A DNA stretch of 64,000 bases. Origin: Planctomycetota bacterium. Lineage in GTDB: Bacteria > Planctomycetota > UBA1135 > GCA-002686595. The stretch is from the NCBI GenBank assembly GCA_029250885.1, contig JAQXEK010000033.1:41827-105826 (forward strand). The letters run 5' to 3'. Both the position numbers and the translations under genes were made by a program. Each line of letters begins with the position of its first letter. Position 1 is the first letter of the stretch. This document shows, piece by piece, positions 17,663-27,177 of the stretch. The notes below the pieces were generated by a model. That model was not told the DNA's origin and ran no database searches. It worked only from the letters and a program-made list of their open reading frames with translations.

Positions 17663-20593
17663 TCATTCACCGGGGATGCGGACGAAGCGGCTCCAGGCCA
17701 TGTGGCCATCCAGCCAGACGGCGCGAGCGTAGTAGACACCGTGCGCAAGCTCGGGGGCTTGGTCTTTGGCGATGGGGTAGGTGGTGCTGAAGTCCGACCG
17801 TGCTCCGGTGGGCCCTGGACGCTCGAAACCCATCCACGTGATGTCGACCATGGGGCGGCGGGAACTGAGACGAAAGGTACTGCGGTCGGTCCTTCCCACG
17901 GTCGCCGTGCGCGGGCTCCATGTCAGCGACTCGTCGCCATAGTTCAGCTGGAGATCGGAAGAGAGGGGCATGGTGAATGTGAGCGCCGTGGTGTCTCGCG
18001 TGAAGCTCGGAATGACTAGCTGCAGTCGGTCAGCTGAAGGCGTGTCGACCGCAACTCCGTTGCCGATCTTGCGCTGCAGGCGGACGTCGGAGAATGCAGG
18101 GGCTTTTGACTTAGGATCCGGCAGCAGCTTTAAGTCGAGGGGGAGGGCGGAGAGCTGCAACAGGGTGGGGGAGATGAGGACTCGGATCCTGGGCGACTCC
18201 GAGGTGCCCGCCAAGGCCGGCGCAGCTGCGGCCCCAAGCCCTGTTCCGTCGACGCGCCCGTGGAACTCGCCATTGCGCACGATCTCGATATAGGCCAGGT
18301 TTAGGCCGCTCGCGGCCACGAGCAGGCTGCTACCTTGGACCTGGATCTCGACATTGCGGGGCTGCTGGTCTGGCCCGGGAGGGGGGCCGGTGGTGGCCGT
18401 GGTCTCGCCCGCGACCAGCGCTGCAAAGAGCCCCGCGCGGGTCGATCCTTGGCCGGGGGCCAAGCGCACCGCTGCGTAGCCGTGGGAGGACGAGCCGTGG
18501 TCCGACGAGGAAATCATGCCCGGTAAGTCGCTGTCCGGCTGCTGCCCAAGCAGGTCCGCAAGCCGGGTGACCTCACCCCCAGCGCCCTGGTTTGCAATGG
18601 CACCAAGCGGCAGCCCCTGGCCCTCGTAACTGCCGCGAAGGCCTTGGTGAATCTCAACGAGCCTGTGGCGCGTGGGGTCGAATGCGGGCCAGCGAAAGTG
18701 GTTCTCGGGCAGGCTCGTCATGTGGGGTATCGCGACGACCTCGCCGGGGGCGAACTGGGTAGGCTTTGAGGCTCGGTTCCTGGACTTCAAGATCGTTCCA
18801 TCTTGCCAGATCAGGTTCTGGTGTCCCGAAGTGGGGACATTGCGCTCGATGCCGGGAAGCACAAGCAGCGAGCCAGGTGCATTCCAACGCTCGGTGTTGC
18901 GCTTGCTTTGCCACCACGACGCCGGTGTCAGGTGTTGGTAGTGATCAGTGATGGATAAAAAATCCAGCGCACCCGGGCCGCGGCCATAGCGGACGGCATC
19001 CAAGAACGTGCCGTCCCGGGAACCGGCGCAGCGAGAGAGGTGCGTGTGCCGGTGCAGGTCTCCAAAGAGGTCCTGCTGGCTCCGCTCGGCGAAGGCTAGC
19101 CCAGCCGAGCGGACCGATGCGGTCTCGATGGCGGGAACTGCGGGGCCTGGCTCGGTAGTTGGGAATCCTGCGGCGGTGTCGAGGGCGATCACGCCAATAC
19201 GCCAGTCGTCCTCGATGGGGTCGCCAAAGCCGCGCCGGCTGGAAAACTTGGTGCTGCGCGCATCGGTGGTGAGCACCACGCGGAAGCCGCTCTCGGTCGG
19301 CACGATGGAGGCGTCGTTGTGGTTGTCGCCATCGGACTTGGGCAGCTCCACATCGATGGCCTGACCGGCTTGGCGGAAGGTCGTTGCGTGGGTCCGCCAG
19401 GTGGAGTAGAAGGCGTTTCGGGCTGTGTTGACCGGCTTGAAATCCATATTGGGCATACGGCGCGTCAAGACCAAGCCCGCTGGGCCGATGGCGACCTGGG
19501 GGAAGTCGCCGCGCTGAGCATTGGCGAAGTTAGCCGGCAGTACGGCGTGGGCGACTGCCTTCGGCCCTTTGTCCGCGTTGGCGCCAGGTGTGAGCTTTGC
19601 GAGGCGCGACGTGCGGCGCGATCGCAGAGCGCCGTATTCTCCGAACTGGGGCGCCTCTTCGTAGGCAATCCAGACCTCGTCTTCGACAGCGGGATTCGCG
19701 GCGATGCTCGTGTAGGCTTGGTAATTGGGGCCCGTGGCCACCAGGGTCTCGGGACCGGGGAAGAGGCCTGCCCCAAGGTCGAGCTCCATGTGCAAGACAT
19801 CAAAGCCATTGGGTCCGCCGGGGGTGAAGCGGTCAAAGGCGATGTGCAGCTTGGCCGACGGGCCGGTGCCCGTGGCGGCCAGGCTGGGGCTCCATTCATC
19901 GGCCTCGTTGTGGGTCAAGCGCTTGGGCGCAAGCCAGGTCGTTGCACCTTCCCCCGGACTCGGCAGCCTGCTTGCCATCAGTTCGTAGTTCGTGCCGACA
20001 AGAGCCTGCCAAGCCAAGGCTAACTCGCCGCTTGGCAAGGGCACCAAATCGGGGAGACGCGCGGGGAACTCGCTCGTGATCACCTCTGGTTGGGCCGCAG
20101 CTAACTGCCCGGTTCCCGGGTCAAAGGCGACTGCTGCTCCCATTAGGCGGGCCGCGCCGTTAGCCTCGTCCTCCCAGACGATGTAGGTGCCCCCGTCGAA
20201 GGCCGCGATCGTTGGCGCGGCCAGGGAGCTGCCCCGGGCCAGGGTGGTCTCCGACGAGGTCCCCGATGCGTCGAGCACACGCAAGACGAGGCTCACCTGG
20301 TCGACCTCGCCCACGGTGCTGCGCTTGGAGAGAAAGGTCGTCCAGAGGTCCTTGCCGTCGACCGTTGTGGCGTCGAGCTCCCTGGCGTAAGCGCGCGGCT
20401 TGGCGAGCCAGGTAGGGGGCGCAGGTGCCTCGGCTTGGGCGACATGGGCTGCGGGCCCCGAAGACTTTAGGTCCTCGCCACAAGCGCTTAGCAAGAGGCC
20501 GGCAAGGCCAACGAGGCCAAAGGCAGTACTTCGTGGCCCAAGGCCTCCTACAAGGGGTGTCGGGCGCGTTCGTATCGTTAGTTCGTTCGACAT
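17663..20593 (-). CDS. Large secreted PHP-domain lipoprotein (DUF3604-like)
   Basis: A 976-residue protein. An N-terminal hydrophobic stretch (about 23-37) ending in 'LLLSACGED' gives a lipobox Cys. Residues 50-480 contain repeated beta-strands with Trp/Asp pairs, consistent with a propeller-type N-terminal half. From about 515 the motif 'LFGDLHRHTHLSRCAG' and then 'LDFLSITDHYQH' and 'LLVLPGIERNVPTSGHQN' match the metal-binding His/Asp pattern of the PHP phosphoesterase/amidohydrolase-like group often labelled DUF3604. The probable activity is metal-dependent hydrolysis outside the cytoplasm, with unknown substrate. It converges on the upstream glycan genes with only 22 bases between the stops. 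Confidence 0.8.
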   Translation of the reverse strand: MSNELTIRTRPTPLVGGLGPRSTAFGLVGLAGLLLSACGEDLKSSGPAAHVAQAEAPAPPTWLAKPRAYARELDATTVDGKDLWTTFLSKRSTVGEVDQVSLVLRVLDASGTSSETTLARGSSLAAPTIAAFDGGTYIVWEDEANGAARLMGAAVAFDPGTGQLAAAQPEVITSEFPARLPDLVPLPSGELALAWQALVGTNYELMASRLPSPGEGATTWLAPKRLTHNEADEWSPSLAATGTGPSAKLHIAFDRFTPGGPNGFDVLHMELDLGAGLFPGPETLVATGPNYQAYTSIAANPAVEDEVWIAYEEAPQFGEYGALRSRRTSRLAKLTPGANADKGPKAVAHAVLPANFANAQRGDFPQVAIGPAGLVLTRRMPNMDFKPVNTARNAFYSTWRTHATTFRQAGQAIDVELPKSDGDNHNDASIVPTESGFRVVLTTDARSTKFSSRRGFGDPIEDDWRIGVIALDTAAGFPTTEPGPAVPAIETASVRSAGLAFAERSQQDLFGDLHRHTHLSRCAGSRDGTFLDAVRYGRGPGALDFLSITDHYQHLTPASWWQSKRNTERWNAPGSLLVLPGIERNVPTSGHQNLIWQDGTILKSRNRASKPTQFAPGEVVAIPHMTSLPENHFRWPAFDPTRHRLVEIHQGLRGSYEGQGLPLGAIANQGAGGEVTRLADLLGQQPDSDLPGMISSSDHGSSSHGYAAVRLAPGQGSTRAGLFAALVAGETTATTGPPPGPDQQPRNVEIQVQGSSLLVAASGLNLAYIEIVRNGEFHGRVDGTGLGAAAAPALAGTSESPRIRVLISPTLLQLSALPLDLKLLPDPKSKAPAFSDVRLQRKIGNGVAVDTPSADRLQLVIPSFTRDTTALTFTMPLSSDLQLNYGDESLTWSPRTATVGRTDRSTFRLSSRRPMVDITWMGFERPGPTGARSDFSTTYPIAKDQAPELAHGVYYARAVWLDGHMAWSRFVRIPGE

Positions 20594-20755
20594 GTGTATT
20601 TGTGCAGCCCGGGATGTTGGCTGAAACAGCCTACACTCGTCTGCCTAGCTTTGGCTAGTGCCGTCCGCACCTGTGCGTGTTACCTTTGGAGCTTCCCGTT
20701 TGGCGAGATAGACGTAGGAAGCCAAACGAAGCACACCTCAACCCAAAACCCGACC

Positions 20756-21736
20756 ATGATACGCAACTTGCTTCTCGCGAGTGCCATGACCCTGGGGCTA
20801 TGCGCGCCTGTCCTTGCGGACAACGTAGGCAAGCCACTCCCCGCGGTCGAACTCGAAGGACTGACCCAATCTCCGGCCTCCTCGTTTGACGAGCTGGCCG
20901 GCCGCGCCCTACTGATCGAGTTCTTCGCCTACTGGTGAGGTCCTTGCGCAGGTGCAGTTCCGCACCTAAACGATCTAGAGGATGAGTATGGCTCCATGGG
21001 CTTGTCCATCGTCGGAGTTACTAGCGAAGGCGAGAGCCAGACCGAACCCTGGGTCGAGAGCAAGGGCGCGCGTTACGCCTACGCCTACGACCGTGGCGGC
21101 AAGCTGCAGAAGGCCCTCGGCGTCTCTGGAATTCCAAACGCCGTGCTTGTGGACCCCAGCGGTACGATCCTCTGGCAAGGCCACCCGAGCAGCCTCACCA
21201 ACGCACTTGTCGAAGAGGCCATCAAGGGCTCGATCACGACACCTGTCTACGAATGGGGCGGCTCCGCTAAGGGCATCAAGAAGGCGTTCCTCAAGGGGAA
21301 CTTCGCAAAGGCGCTCAAGGAAGCCGACAAGCTCGCAGAAGACGAGGAGCTCGGCACAGAGATCGGCGTCATGCTGCGCAAGATGGTCGCCGACCGCGTC
21401 GCGAGCTACGAAGCCGACCTGGAGCGAGGCGACGTGCTCAAGGCCTACGACGGCGCCAAGGCCCTCGCCTCCGGCATTAAAGGTCTCCCCGAAGAGGAGC
21501 GCATCTCCGCACTGCTCAAGGCGATCTCTAAAGACAAGGCCCATAAGGCTGCTCTCAAAGCTCAAACCAAGTTGATTGAGATCTCGGCCCTTGAACTTCG
21601 TCGCAAGAAGGACTGCGACGAGAGCATCAAGCAGCTAGAAAAGCTGATGAAGGGTTTCGAGGGAACGCGCACCGGTGACCTCATCGGAGAAGTGCTTAAG
21701 AGTGTCCAGGTGAAGAAGGGCAAGATGGCTCGGTAG
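20756..21736 (+). CDS. Candidate selenoprotein: TlpA/thioredoxin-like protein with UGPC active site
   Basis: Read through one in-frame TGA (20936-20938), the gene encodes 326 residues. A signal peptide (1-21, ending in APVLA) is followed by a TlpA/AhpC-type thioredoxin start 'VGKPLPAVELEGL', then 'LLIEFFAYW-U-GPC-AGAVPHLNDLE'. The TGA falls at residue 61, exactly the first cysteine of the CxxC site, and Cys64 is the second. The frame continues with 'LSIVGVTSEGE' and the cis-Pro segment 'GVSGIPNAVLVDP', then a helical domain (about 165-326). A SECIS-like hairpin lies at 20950-20967. I infer selenocysteine insertion. The alternatives are a nonsense mutation or sequencing error, but the chance of TGA at just this codon is small. 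It has its own terminator at 21783-21820. Confidence 0.8.
20950..20967 (+). promoter_or_regulatory. Bacterial SECIS-like hairpin downstream of the UGA codon
   Basis: A 6-bp stem (20950-20955 with 20962-20967) holds the loop AGTTCC. The loop begins 18 bases after the TGA and has G as its second base. Known bacterial SECIS elements are short stem-loops inside the coding region shortly after UGA, with a G at the start of the loop. The fit is good but the hairpin is small and untested. Confidence 0.6.
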
Positions 21737-21782
21737 CCGGCTCTACCCTGCAATGTCTTGCGTTCTGCTAGGACGCGTACAG

Positions 21783-21820
21783 AGAGCTTCGTCTGCACAT
21801 CGCAGACGAGGCTCTTTGTT
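21783..21820 (+). terminator. Terminator of the UGA-containing thioredoxin-like gene
   Basis: The arms 21783-21796 and 21802-21815 pair over 13-14 bases (one mismatch) with a 5-base loop, followed by TTGTT. It lies 46 bases after the stop at 21736, so the frame downstream of the UGA belongs to a normally terminated transcription unit. Confidence 0.7.
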
Positions 21821-22076
21821 CGTTAGTGGGTAGGCTGCGGGTTGGGCGAGCAGTCGGCCTGGCCGCCGCGGGGGATTCCATAGCCCAGACGGCCCTTTGG
21901 ACGCTCAAGCAATCCCAATGTTATCCGGCCTTCCGGGCTCCGGAATCCTACTGCGGGTGGAGGTGCCGGACGCCCAACACGTCCCCCCTGCGCGCAGCGC
22001 CACCCCCCGCACGAACAGCGCCCCACCCAAACCGGAAATCCCCACACCAAACTCCCCACTTCCCTCCCCCAGAGCT
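21821..22076. other. Non-coding leader region
   Basis: No gene is supported. The stretch 21990-22070 is strikingly C-rich and purine-poor on the plus strand (many CCCC and CCAC runs) and precedes the aminopeptidase promoter. I see no terminator or conserved structure beyond that. Confidence 0.35.
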
Positions 22077-22104
22077 TCGACATCCCGAACCAACCCTGTA
22101 GAAT
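22077..22104 (+). promoter_or_regulatory. Promoter of the M1 aminopeptidase gene
   Basis: TCGACA (22077-22082) and TAGAAT (22099-22104) are spaced by 16 bases, and a TG directly precedes the -10 box (extended -10). The predicted start near 22111 leaves an ~88-base leader before the ATG at 22199. The match to a vegetative sigma-70 promoter is good. Confidence 0.55.
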
Positions 22105-22198
22105 CAGACCATCTATCGGCCCCCCCCGAGGAGCGCCTCGAACGCGCCGATTCTCGGCACGACGCCACGCTTCCTGCAGCTCTCGAACCACTGACGCC

Positions 22199-24685
22199 AT
22201 GCGCATCAACACCCTAACCGCTTCCACTTCCCTCCTTGGCTTCATCGCCCTCGCCGGCGGTCTTACGGCTTGCCAGAGCAATACGCTGATTCCGCCGCCG
22301 CGCATGGTTGTGCCGGCCCTCACGAGCCACGCGGTACCCAGCCTTCCGGTTGATGTGGAGCACTACGCGATCGATCTCTTGGTCGACCCCGTCGCCCGTG
22401 CGATCGACGGCACTTGCAAGCTGCGTTTTTCGGCGGGTATGGGCGAGCTCAACACGGTGAACCTCAGCCTAGAAGGGCTGCGTGTCCACTCGGTTTCGGA
22501 CTCCGCCGGCCGCGATCTCGCGTTCTTTCAAGAAGCGGGCACCCTGAGCATCGTCCTAAGCGAGCTGGTCTCCCGCGGAGATTTCGAGGAGCTAACGGTG
22601 GCCTACGGCGGCGTACCCAAGAAGGGCCTGTGGTTTGTGCGCGAGCGTGATGGCGTGCCGACTCAGGTCTTCACCCAAGGCGAGTGCGAGGACGCCCGCT
22701 GGTGGTTCCCATGTGTAGATGTCCCTGCGGATCGGGCCACCTCCCAGGTCACGGTGACCATGCCCACGAGCTGGACTTCCGTGGCTGCAGGCGAACTGGT
22801 CGACCGCAAGGAGGGCACCAGCACGGTGACGGACACCTGGTTCATGAGCGTTCCGCATCCGACCTACCTGACAACCCTAGTGGCGGGCGAGTTTACAACC
22901 GTCAACGACGAGTGGGACGGCGTGCCCCTCTCCTACCTCGCGGCACCGGAATACAGTGAGTACCTGGAGGCCGGTCTCTCGGAGACCCCCAAGGTGCTCG
23001 GCTTCATGTCCGACGTGACGGGCTTGCGCTATCCCTACTCCAAGTATTCCCAGGCTTGTGTCGACGGCTTCCCCTTCGGCGGTATGGAGAACATCTCGGC
23101 GACAACCATGACCTCTAAGACCCTGCGGGACCACCGCGGGCTCCTAGACGGCGACTCCGTTGGCTTAATTGCTCACGAAGCCGCGCACCAGTGGTTTGGT
23201 GACCTGTTGACCTGCAACAGCTGGGACCACATCTGGTTGAACGAGGGCTTTGCAACCTACATGACTCTGCTCTACTTTGAGTCGAGCCGCGGCAACGATG
23301 AGTTCCGAATGCGCTGGTACGACACGATGGTCGGCTACCTCCGCGCAGACGTTGGCAAGGACCGCCGTCCGACCGTGCACAATGTATACCGCGACCCCAT
23401 CGACCTGTTCTTCGGCGGCCAGACCTACGGCGGTGGGGCGGTGCGCCTGCACTACCTGCGCTTCATTCTCGGCGACGACGCCTTCTACGAAGGTGTGCGT
23501 ACCTACGTTGCAGAGAACCAAGGTCGCGGCGTGACCACCACGGACCTGCAGCTGGCCATGGAGAAGGCATCGGGCCAGAGCCTAGGCACTTTCTTTGACC
23601 AATGGCTCTTGGCCGAGGGCTTCCCCGAGCTCTCTGTAAGCTGGAGCTACGATCGCGAGGCTGGCATGGTGAACTTGTCGGTCGAGCAACGCCAGGACAG
23701 CCGCGGGGGCACCCCGTCTGTCTTCCGCCTACCCGTAGACGTCGAGCTTCGGGGGCCTAAGGGCAGCGTGACTCACCGCCTTGAGATCACCCAGCGCAAG
23801 CAGACCTTCCAGCTGGCTTCAGACGAGCTGCCTACCTGGCTGTGGTTCGACGAGGGGGGCTGGATGCCCGCCCAGATCGACCGCAAGAAGAAGGTCGGCG
23901 AGTGGCTTGCTATTGCCGCTAGCCAGGACGACCCTATCGCGCGCCGCATCGCGGTGGACGTGCTCGGTCGCCAGTTCGGCAACAATCTCAGTGACCAGCA
24001 AGAGAATTTCATCCACGCCGAGTTGGTCAACCGCATGCGCCAGGACAGCAGCAGCTGGGTGCGCAAGGAGGCGGCCACGGCCATCGGTCGCGCCGGCAAC
24101 GCCGAAGGCCGACTGCGCCTGATGACCGCGGCCACCGACGACAGCAGCACCCACGTGCGCGAAGCCGCCTTCGGCGCCTTGGCTACCTACGGTCTCAACC
24201 TTAAGACGTCTGCCTTTGCCCGCGCCCAGTACGACGCCGGCTACAGCTGGAAGACCAAGGCTGCCGCGGCCAGGCTCTTGGCTGCATCTGACCCCAAGGG
24301 CATCTTCCAGTGGCTCGTGCGCGAGCTGTACAACGCCGACTCACCCCACGACGTTCTGCGCGCTAATCTGCTACAGCTTATGGCGACCCTGGACAACTCA
24401 CGGGTGACGTCCCAGCTCACACAGTGGGCGACGGACACAACGGCTGGACCGGCTGCCCGCAAGGCGGCCGTGGAAGGCCTGGCCAAGGTCGGCCAGCTGG
24501 ACCGGGACGCCCGAGGGGTTCTGATTGATATGCTTGCGGTAAAGGACTTCCGCCTGCGGGGCGCTGTGGTGCGGGGCCTGACCGAATTCAAGGATTCAGC
24601 CTCGCGCAATGCGCTGCAGCGCTTCTATTCCGAGTCCGTGTTTCCCCGCGAGAAGCGCGCGATCGAGGCCGCCTTCGGCAAGTAG
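22199..24685 (+). CDS. M1-family aminopeptidase lipoprotein with HEAT-like C-terminus
   Basis: An 828-residue protein with a lipobox (LAGGLTAC, Cys25). The M1 (aminopeptidase N-like) signatures are complete: the exopeptidase motif GGMEN at 294-298, the zinc motif HEAAH at 326-330 and the third ligand Glu349 in 'NEGFATY', exactly 18 residues after the second His. A Tyr in 'FGGQTYGGGAVRLHYLR' matches the catalytic tyrosine region. Residues from about 565 to 828 are helical repeats (HEAT-like: 'SSWVRKEAATAIGRAGNAEG', 'STHVREAAFGALATYG'). It should remove N-terminal residues from peptides outside the cytoplasm. The gene has a clear promoter at 22077-22104. Confidence 0.93.
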   Translation: MRINTLTASTSLLGFIALAGGLTACQSNTLIPPPRMVVPALTSHAVPSLPVDVEHYAIDLLVDPVARAIDGTCKLRFSAGMGELNTVNLSLEGLRVHSVSDSAGRDLAFFQEAGTLSIVLSELVSRGDFEELTVAYGGVPKKGLWFVRERDGVPTQVFTQGECEDARWWFPCVDVPADRATSQVTVTMPTSWTSVAAGELVDRKEGTSTVTDTWFMSVPHPTYLTTLVAGEFTTVNDEWDGVPLSYLAAPEYSEYLEAGLSETPKVLGFMSDVTGLRYPYSKYSQACVDGFPFGGMENISATTMTSKTLRDHRGLLDGDSVGLIAHEAAHQWFGDLLTCNSWDHIWLNEGFATYMTLLYFESSRGNDEFRMRWYDTMVGYLRADVGKDRRPTVHNVYRDPIDLFFGGQTYGGGAVRLHYLRFILGDDAFYEGVRTYVAENQGRGVTTTDLQLAMEKASGQSLGTFFDQWLLAEGFPELSVSWSYDREAGMVNLSVEQRQDSRGGTPSVFRLPVDVELRGPKGSVTHRLEITQRKQTFQLASDELPTWLWFDEGGWMPAQIDRKKKVGEWLAIAASQDDPIARRIAVDVLGRQFGNNLSDQQENFIHAELVNRMRQDSSSWVRKEAATAIGRAGNAEGRLRLMTAATDDSSTHVREAAFGALATYGLNLKTSAFARAQYDAGYSWKTKAAAARLLAASDPKGIFQWLVRELYNADSPHDVLRANLLQLMATLDNSRVTSQLTQWATDTTAGPAARKAAVEGLAKVGQLDRDARGVLIDMLAVKDFRLRGAVVRGLTEFKDSASRNALQRFYSESVFPREKRAIEAAFGK

Positions 24686-24688
24686 TCC

Positions 24689-24958
24689 ATGGCCTGGATT
24701 CGACTCGTTTCGGATGAGCAGGCCACCGGGCGTCTCGCCAAGTCCTACCGCTCCGCCATCGAAAGGGCGGGGCGGGTCTTTGGCACCGTCCGTGCCATGA
24801 GCCCCGCACCGGTGGTGCTGGACACCTCGATGCAGTTCTATAGCTGCATCATGTTTGCCAAGCCGGGCTTGATCCGCCGCAAGCGTGAGATGATCGCCGA
24901 AGGTGTGTATGTGGACCTCGAGCCCGAGATGACCCCGTACCCAATTCATGGCGCCTAA
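24689..24958 (+). pseudogene. AhpD-like/carboxymuconolactone-decarboxylase-type fragment
   Basis: An 89-residue frame starts three bases after the aminopeptidase stop. Residues 1-70 follow the N-terminal part of peroxidase-related AhpD-like proteins ('IRLVSDEQATGRLAKSY', 'RAGRVFGTVRAMS', 'KREMIA'). In the family this leads straight into the CxxC catalytic site. Here the frame switches to an unrelated tail and stops, so the catalytic cysteines are absent. It is therefore a truncated remnant, or a short protein that has lost peroxidase function. Its last 11 bases overlap the next gene's start. Confidence 0.6.
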
Positions 24959-27170
24959 ACCCCTCGCTCGAGGTTTTGCCTATCTACTTGCAATCTCGCT
25001 CTTCGGAAGCGCAGGGGAGCTAGGGACCAGTTGCGTCGTGCTCGTGGCAATCGCCGGAGTCGTGCCCGCCCTCGGTATGTTGGCGCGTGGCGGCCGAGAG
25101 ACCAAGTCCATGGCCATGTGGATGATTGCGCTCGGGGCGACTTTTGCGACTCCCCTGATCCCAACGATCTTGGGCGTCGACGGCTTCTACCTATCCGTTG
25201 CCTTGCTGCATGGCGTGTTGATTCAGCTGGCCTTGCGTGGAGAGCTGCGCATCACCCCTGGGAGCGCCAATCCGCGGATTCGAATCTCCCGGGCACTGCT
25301 TTTCGTTACCGGCGCTTGGGTACTTGGCTCGGCTCTACGAGGGTACTTCGCGTACCTTCCCCTAGACGCGCCGGCCTGGACACCGGGCTTCGGGGATGTA
25401 AACACGCTAGCCAGAGGAGACATGACCGCGGCAAACCACCCACTCGTGGTCGGCTTTCTGCACATCTTGATGGTTGTGTTTGCGTGGTCGGGCTTCGAGC
25501 TCACCTTGCGGGCACAAGAGGCCCGGGGCAAGGCTACTACCGGGGGTGACCAGGATCCGAGCCTAGGTGCGCGGCTTGGCAGCACCCTAACTTGGGCCAT
25601 CGTGATTGGTTTCAGTCTGAGCTGCGTGGAGTTTGTCGCGGCTTCGGTTTGGCGCGGGGACTCGTCCGTGTGGCTGCGCCTGTCGGCGGGCCTGGGACGA
25701 AATTATCGTCCGATGCTTGATCACAATGCTCTGGGCACAGCCTTAGTTTTGATCTTACCCATGGTGCTGCTGGCAGCGTTCGTGGGAGTGCGGCGGCTGC
25801 TTGAACGAGGTCTTAGTGACAAGACGTGCCGCAGTTTCGACCGCCTTTGGTGCCTTGTGCCCGCCATAGCCGGAGTGCTTGGGATGGGACTGTTGATGAC
25901 TTCTCGCTCTAAGTCGGCACTGGCGGGTTTTGGCCTGGCAGTCATCGTATTTGGTGGTGCCCAAGCCTTGCAGTGGGGCGGCAATGCCAAGCGCATCTTT
26001 CTTGGACTCGTCGCCGCCGGCGCGATGCTTTGGATCGGTTTGAACTTGGCGCCGGACTCGGCAGTCGAGAAGCTGTCGAGGTCGCGCTACGGCTACGACC
26101 TGATCCGCATTGCGCGCTTGGATGCGGCCACGGATTTCATCGATGCAAACCGCCGTACGGTTTGGGACTACGCTAGCGCGGTGGGGGAAAAGCACCCACT
26201 CGTAGGCGTGGGCGTTGGCCGCCTACCGCTGCTGATGGCCAGCGTCCACGATCCCGAGCTCGACTCACAATTTAATCCGCTGCACGAGAACGCCCACAGC
26301 CAGTACGTGCAGATTGCGACCGAGGAGGGCATGCTTGGGCTCACGCTGTTCCTGGGACTGATCGCTATGGCCCTAGGTGGCGCTCGCACCCGTGGTGCTC
26401 GCTTGAGTCAGGGTTCTGCAGCACCCTGGCGGCTCGCTGGGGTCGCAGGACTTGCTGGCGCAAGCTTGAGTCTTGCGGCAGGCCACGCGCTATTGTTGCC
26501 GAGCGCAGGCGTGCTCTATTCGGGTATGGCAGGCTGGCTCCTTGCAGGGCCTGCTACTAGAGGTAAGTTGAATCTTGCAGTTACTCCAACCAGAGGCGCG
26601 GCCCTACAGCCCTTCATCGCCGCAGGAGTCGCCTTCGCCATCGCGTTCCTGCCGCTCTACGCTCCCGGCGGGCGTATGCCTCAAGCACTGCGCACTACGA
26701 CCGCTGGTTGCTACCCCTGGGAGTTCAACCGCGGCGCTGTGCCCGACCGAGCCCGCGCCCTCTCCGATGACGCGCACTGGTTTGAAGTCTGGGGTGATGG
26801 CGACGTAATGAAGATCCCTGTTCGTGACGTGCGCGATCCTCGCTTCGAAGGCCGGCACCAGCTGACCCTGCACGTCACTCCCGCTTTCGCAAGCAGCACA
26901 GAAATGGCGACTTCGACCGCCGCGAATGCTGAGCTCAAGGTCAGCACCGAGTACCTGCTGCCCCACAACAGCCTTGCCGATCTTGCCGCCAACCCCAATG
27001 CCCAGCCCAATCCGACGGGGTACCTAAGAGTTCAAGCTCCACCTGGCGTAGAGGCCGGCGACCTAGTTGAGCTGCACCTGACCTCGGACAAGAGCTTTAA
27101 CGGCAGCAGGCTCTTTAGCATCGACCACCGCCGGATCGCGTTGCGCATGTGGCCGCCGTTCTACCAATAG
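24948..27170 (+). CDS. Second O-antigen ligase/polymerase-like membrane protein
   Basis: A 740-residue protein with about a dozen membrane helices. The Wzy_C features are 'MTSRSKSALAGFGLAVIVFG', a long loop with 'NRRTVWDYASAVGEKHPLVGVGVG' (starting near residue 394) and the periplasmic 'NPLHENAHSQYVQIATEEG', where the N-H-x-x-x motif is typical of O-antigen ligases. The last ~170 residues are soluble and periplasmic. The family joins sugar chains at the outer face of the inner membrane. It is not similar enough by eye to the 12992 protein to be a recent duplicate. The ATG at 24948 overlaps the AhpD-like fragment, and the stop is seven bases from a convergent gene. Confidence 0.8.
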   Translation: MAPKPLARGFAYLLAISLFGSAGELGTSCVVLVAIAGVVPALGMLARGGRETKSMAMWMIALGATFATPLIPTILGVDGFYLSVALLHGVLIQLALRGELRITPGSANPRIRISRALLFVTGAWVLGSALRGYFAYLPLDAPAWTPGFGDVNTLARGDMTAANHPLVVGFLHILMVVFAWSGFELTLRAQEARGKATTGGDQDPSLGARLGSTLTWAIVIGFSLSCVEFVAASVWRGDSSVWLRLSAGLGRNYRPMLDHNALGTALVLILPMVLLAAFVGVRRLLERGLSDKTCRSFDRLWCLVPAIAGVLGMGLLMTSRSKSALAGFGLAVIVFGGAQALQWGGNAKRIFLGLVAAGAMLWIGLNLAPDSAVEKLSRSRYGYDLIRIARLDAATDFIDANRRTVWDYASAVGEKHPLVGVGVGRLPLLMASVHDPELDSQFNPLHENAHSQYVQIATEEGMLGLTLFLGLIAMALGGARTRGARLSQGSAAPWRLAGVAGLAGASLSLAAGHALLLPSAGVLYSGMAGWLLAGPATRGKLNLAVTPTRGAALQPFIAAGVAFAIAFLPLYAPGGRMPQALRTTTAGCYPWEFNRGAVPDRARALSDDAHWFEVWGDGDVMKIPVRDVRDPRFEGRHQLTLHVTPAFASSTEMATSTAANAELKVSTEYLLPHNSLADLAANPNAQPNPTGYLRVQAPPGVEAGDLVELHLTSDKSFNGSRLFSIDHRRIALRMWPPFYQ

Positions 27171-27177
27171 TCTGGCC

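Noticed and set aside
20936..20938. Plain nonsense mutation in the thioredoxin-like gene
   Set aside because: The TGA sits exactly at the catalytic Cys codon, the downstream frame is intact and a SECIS-like hairpin follows, so decay is the less likely reading.
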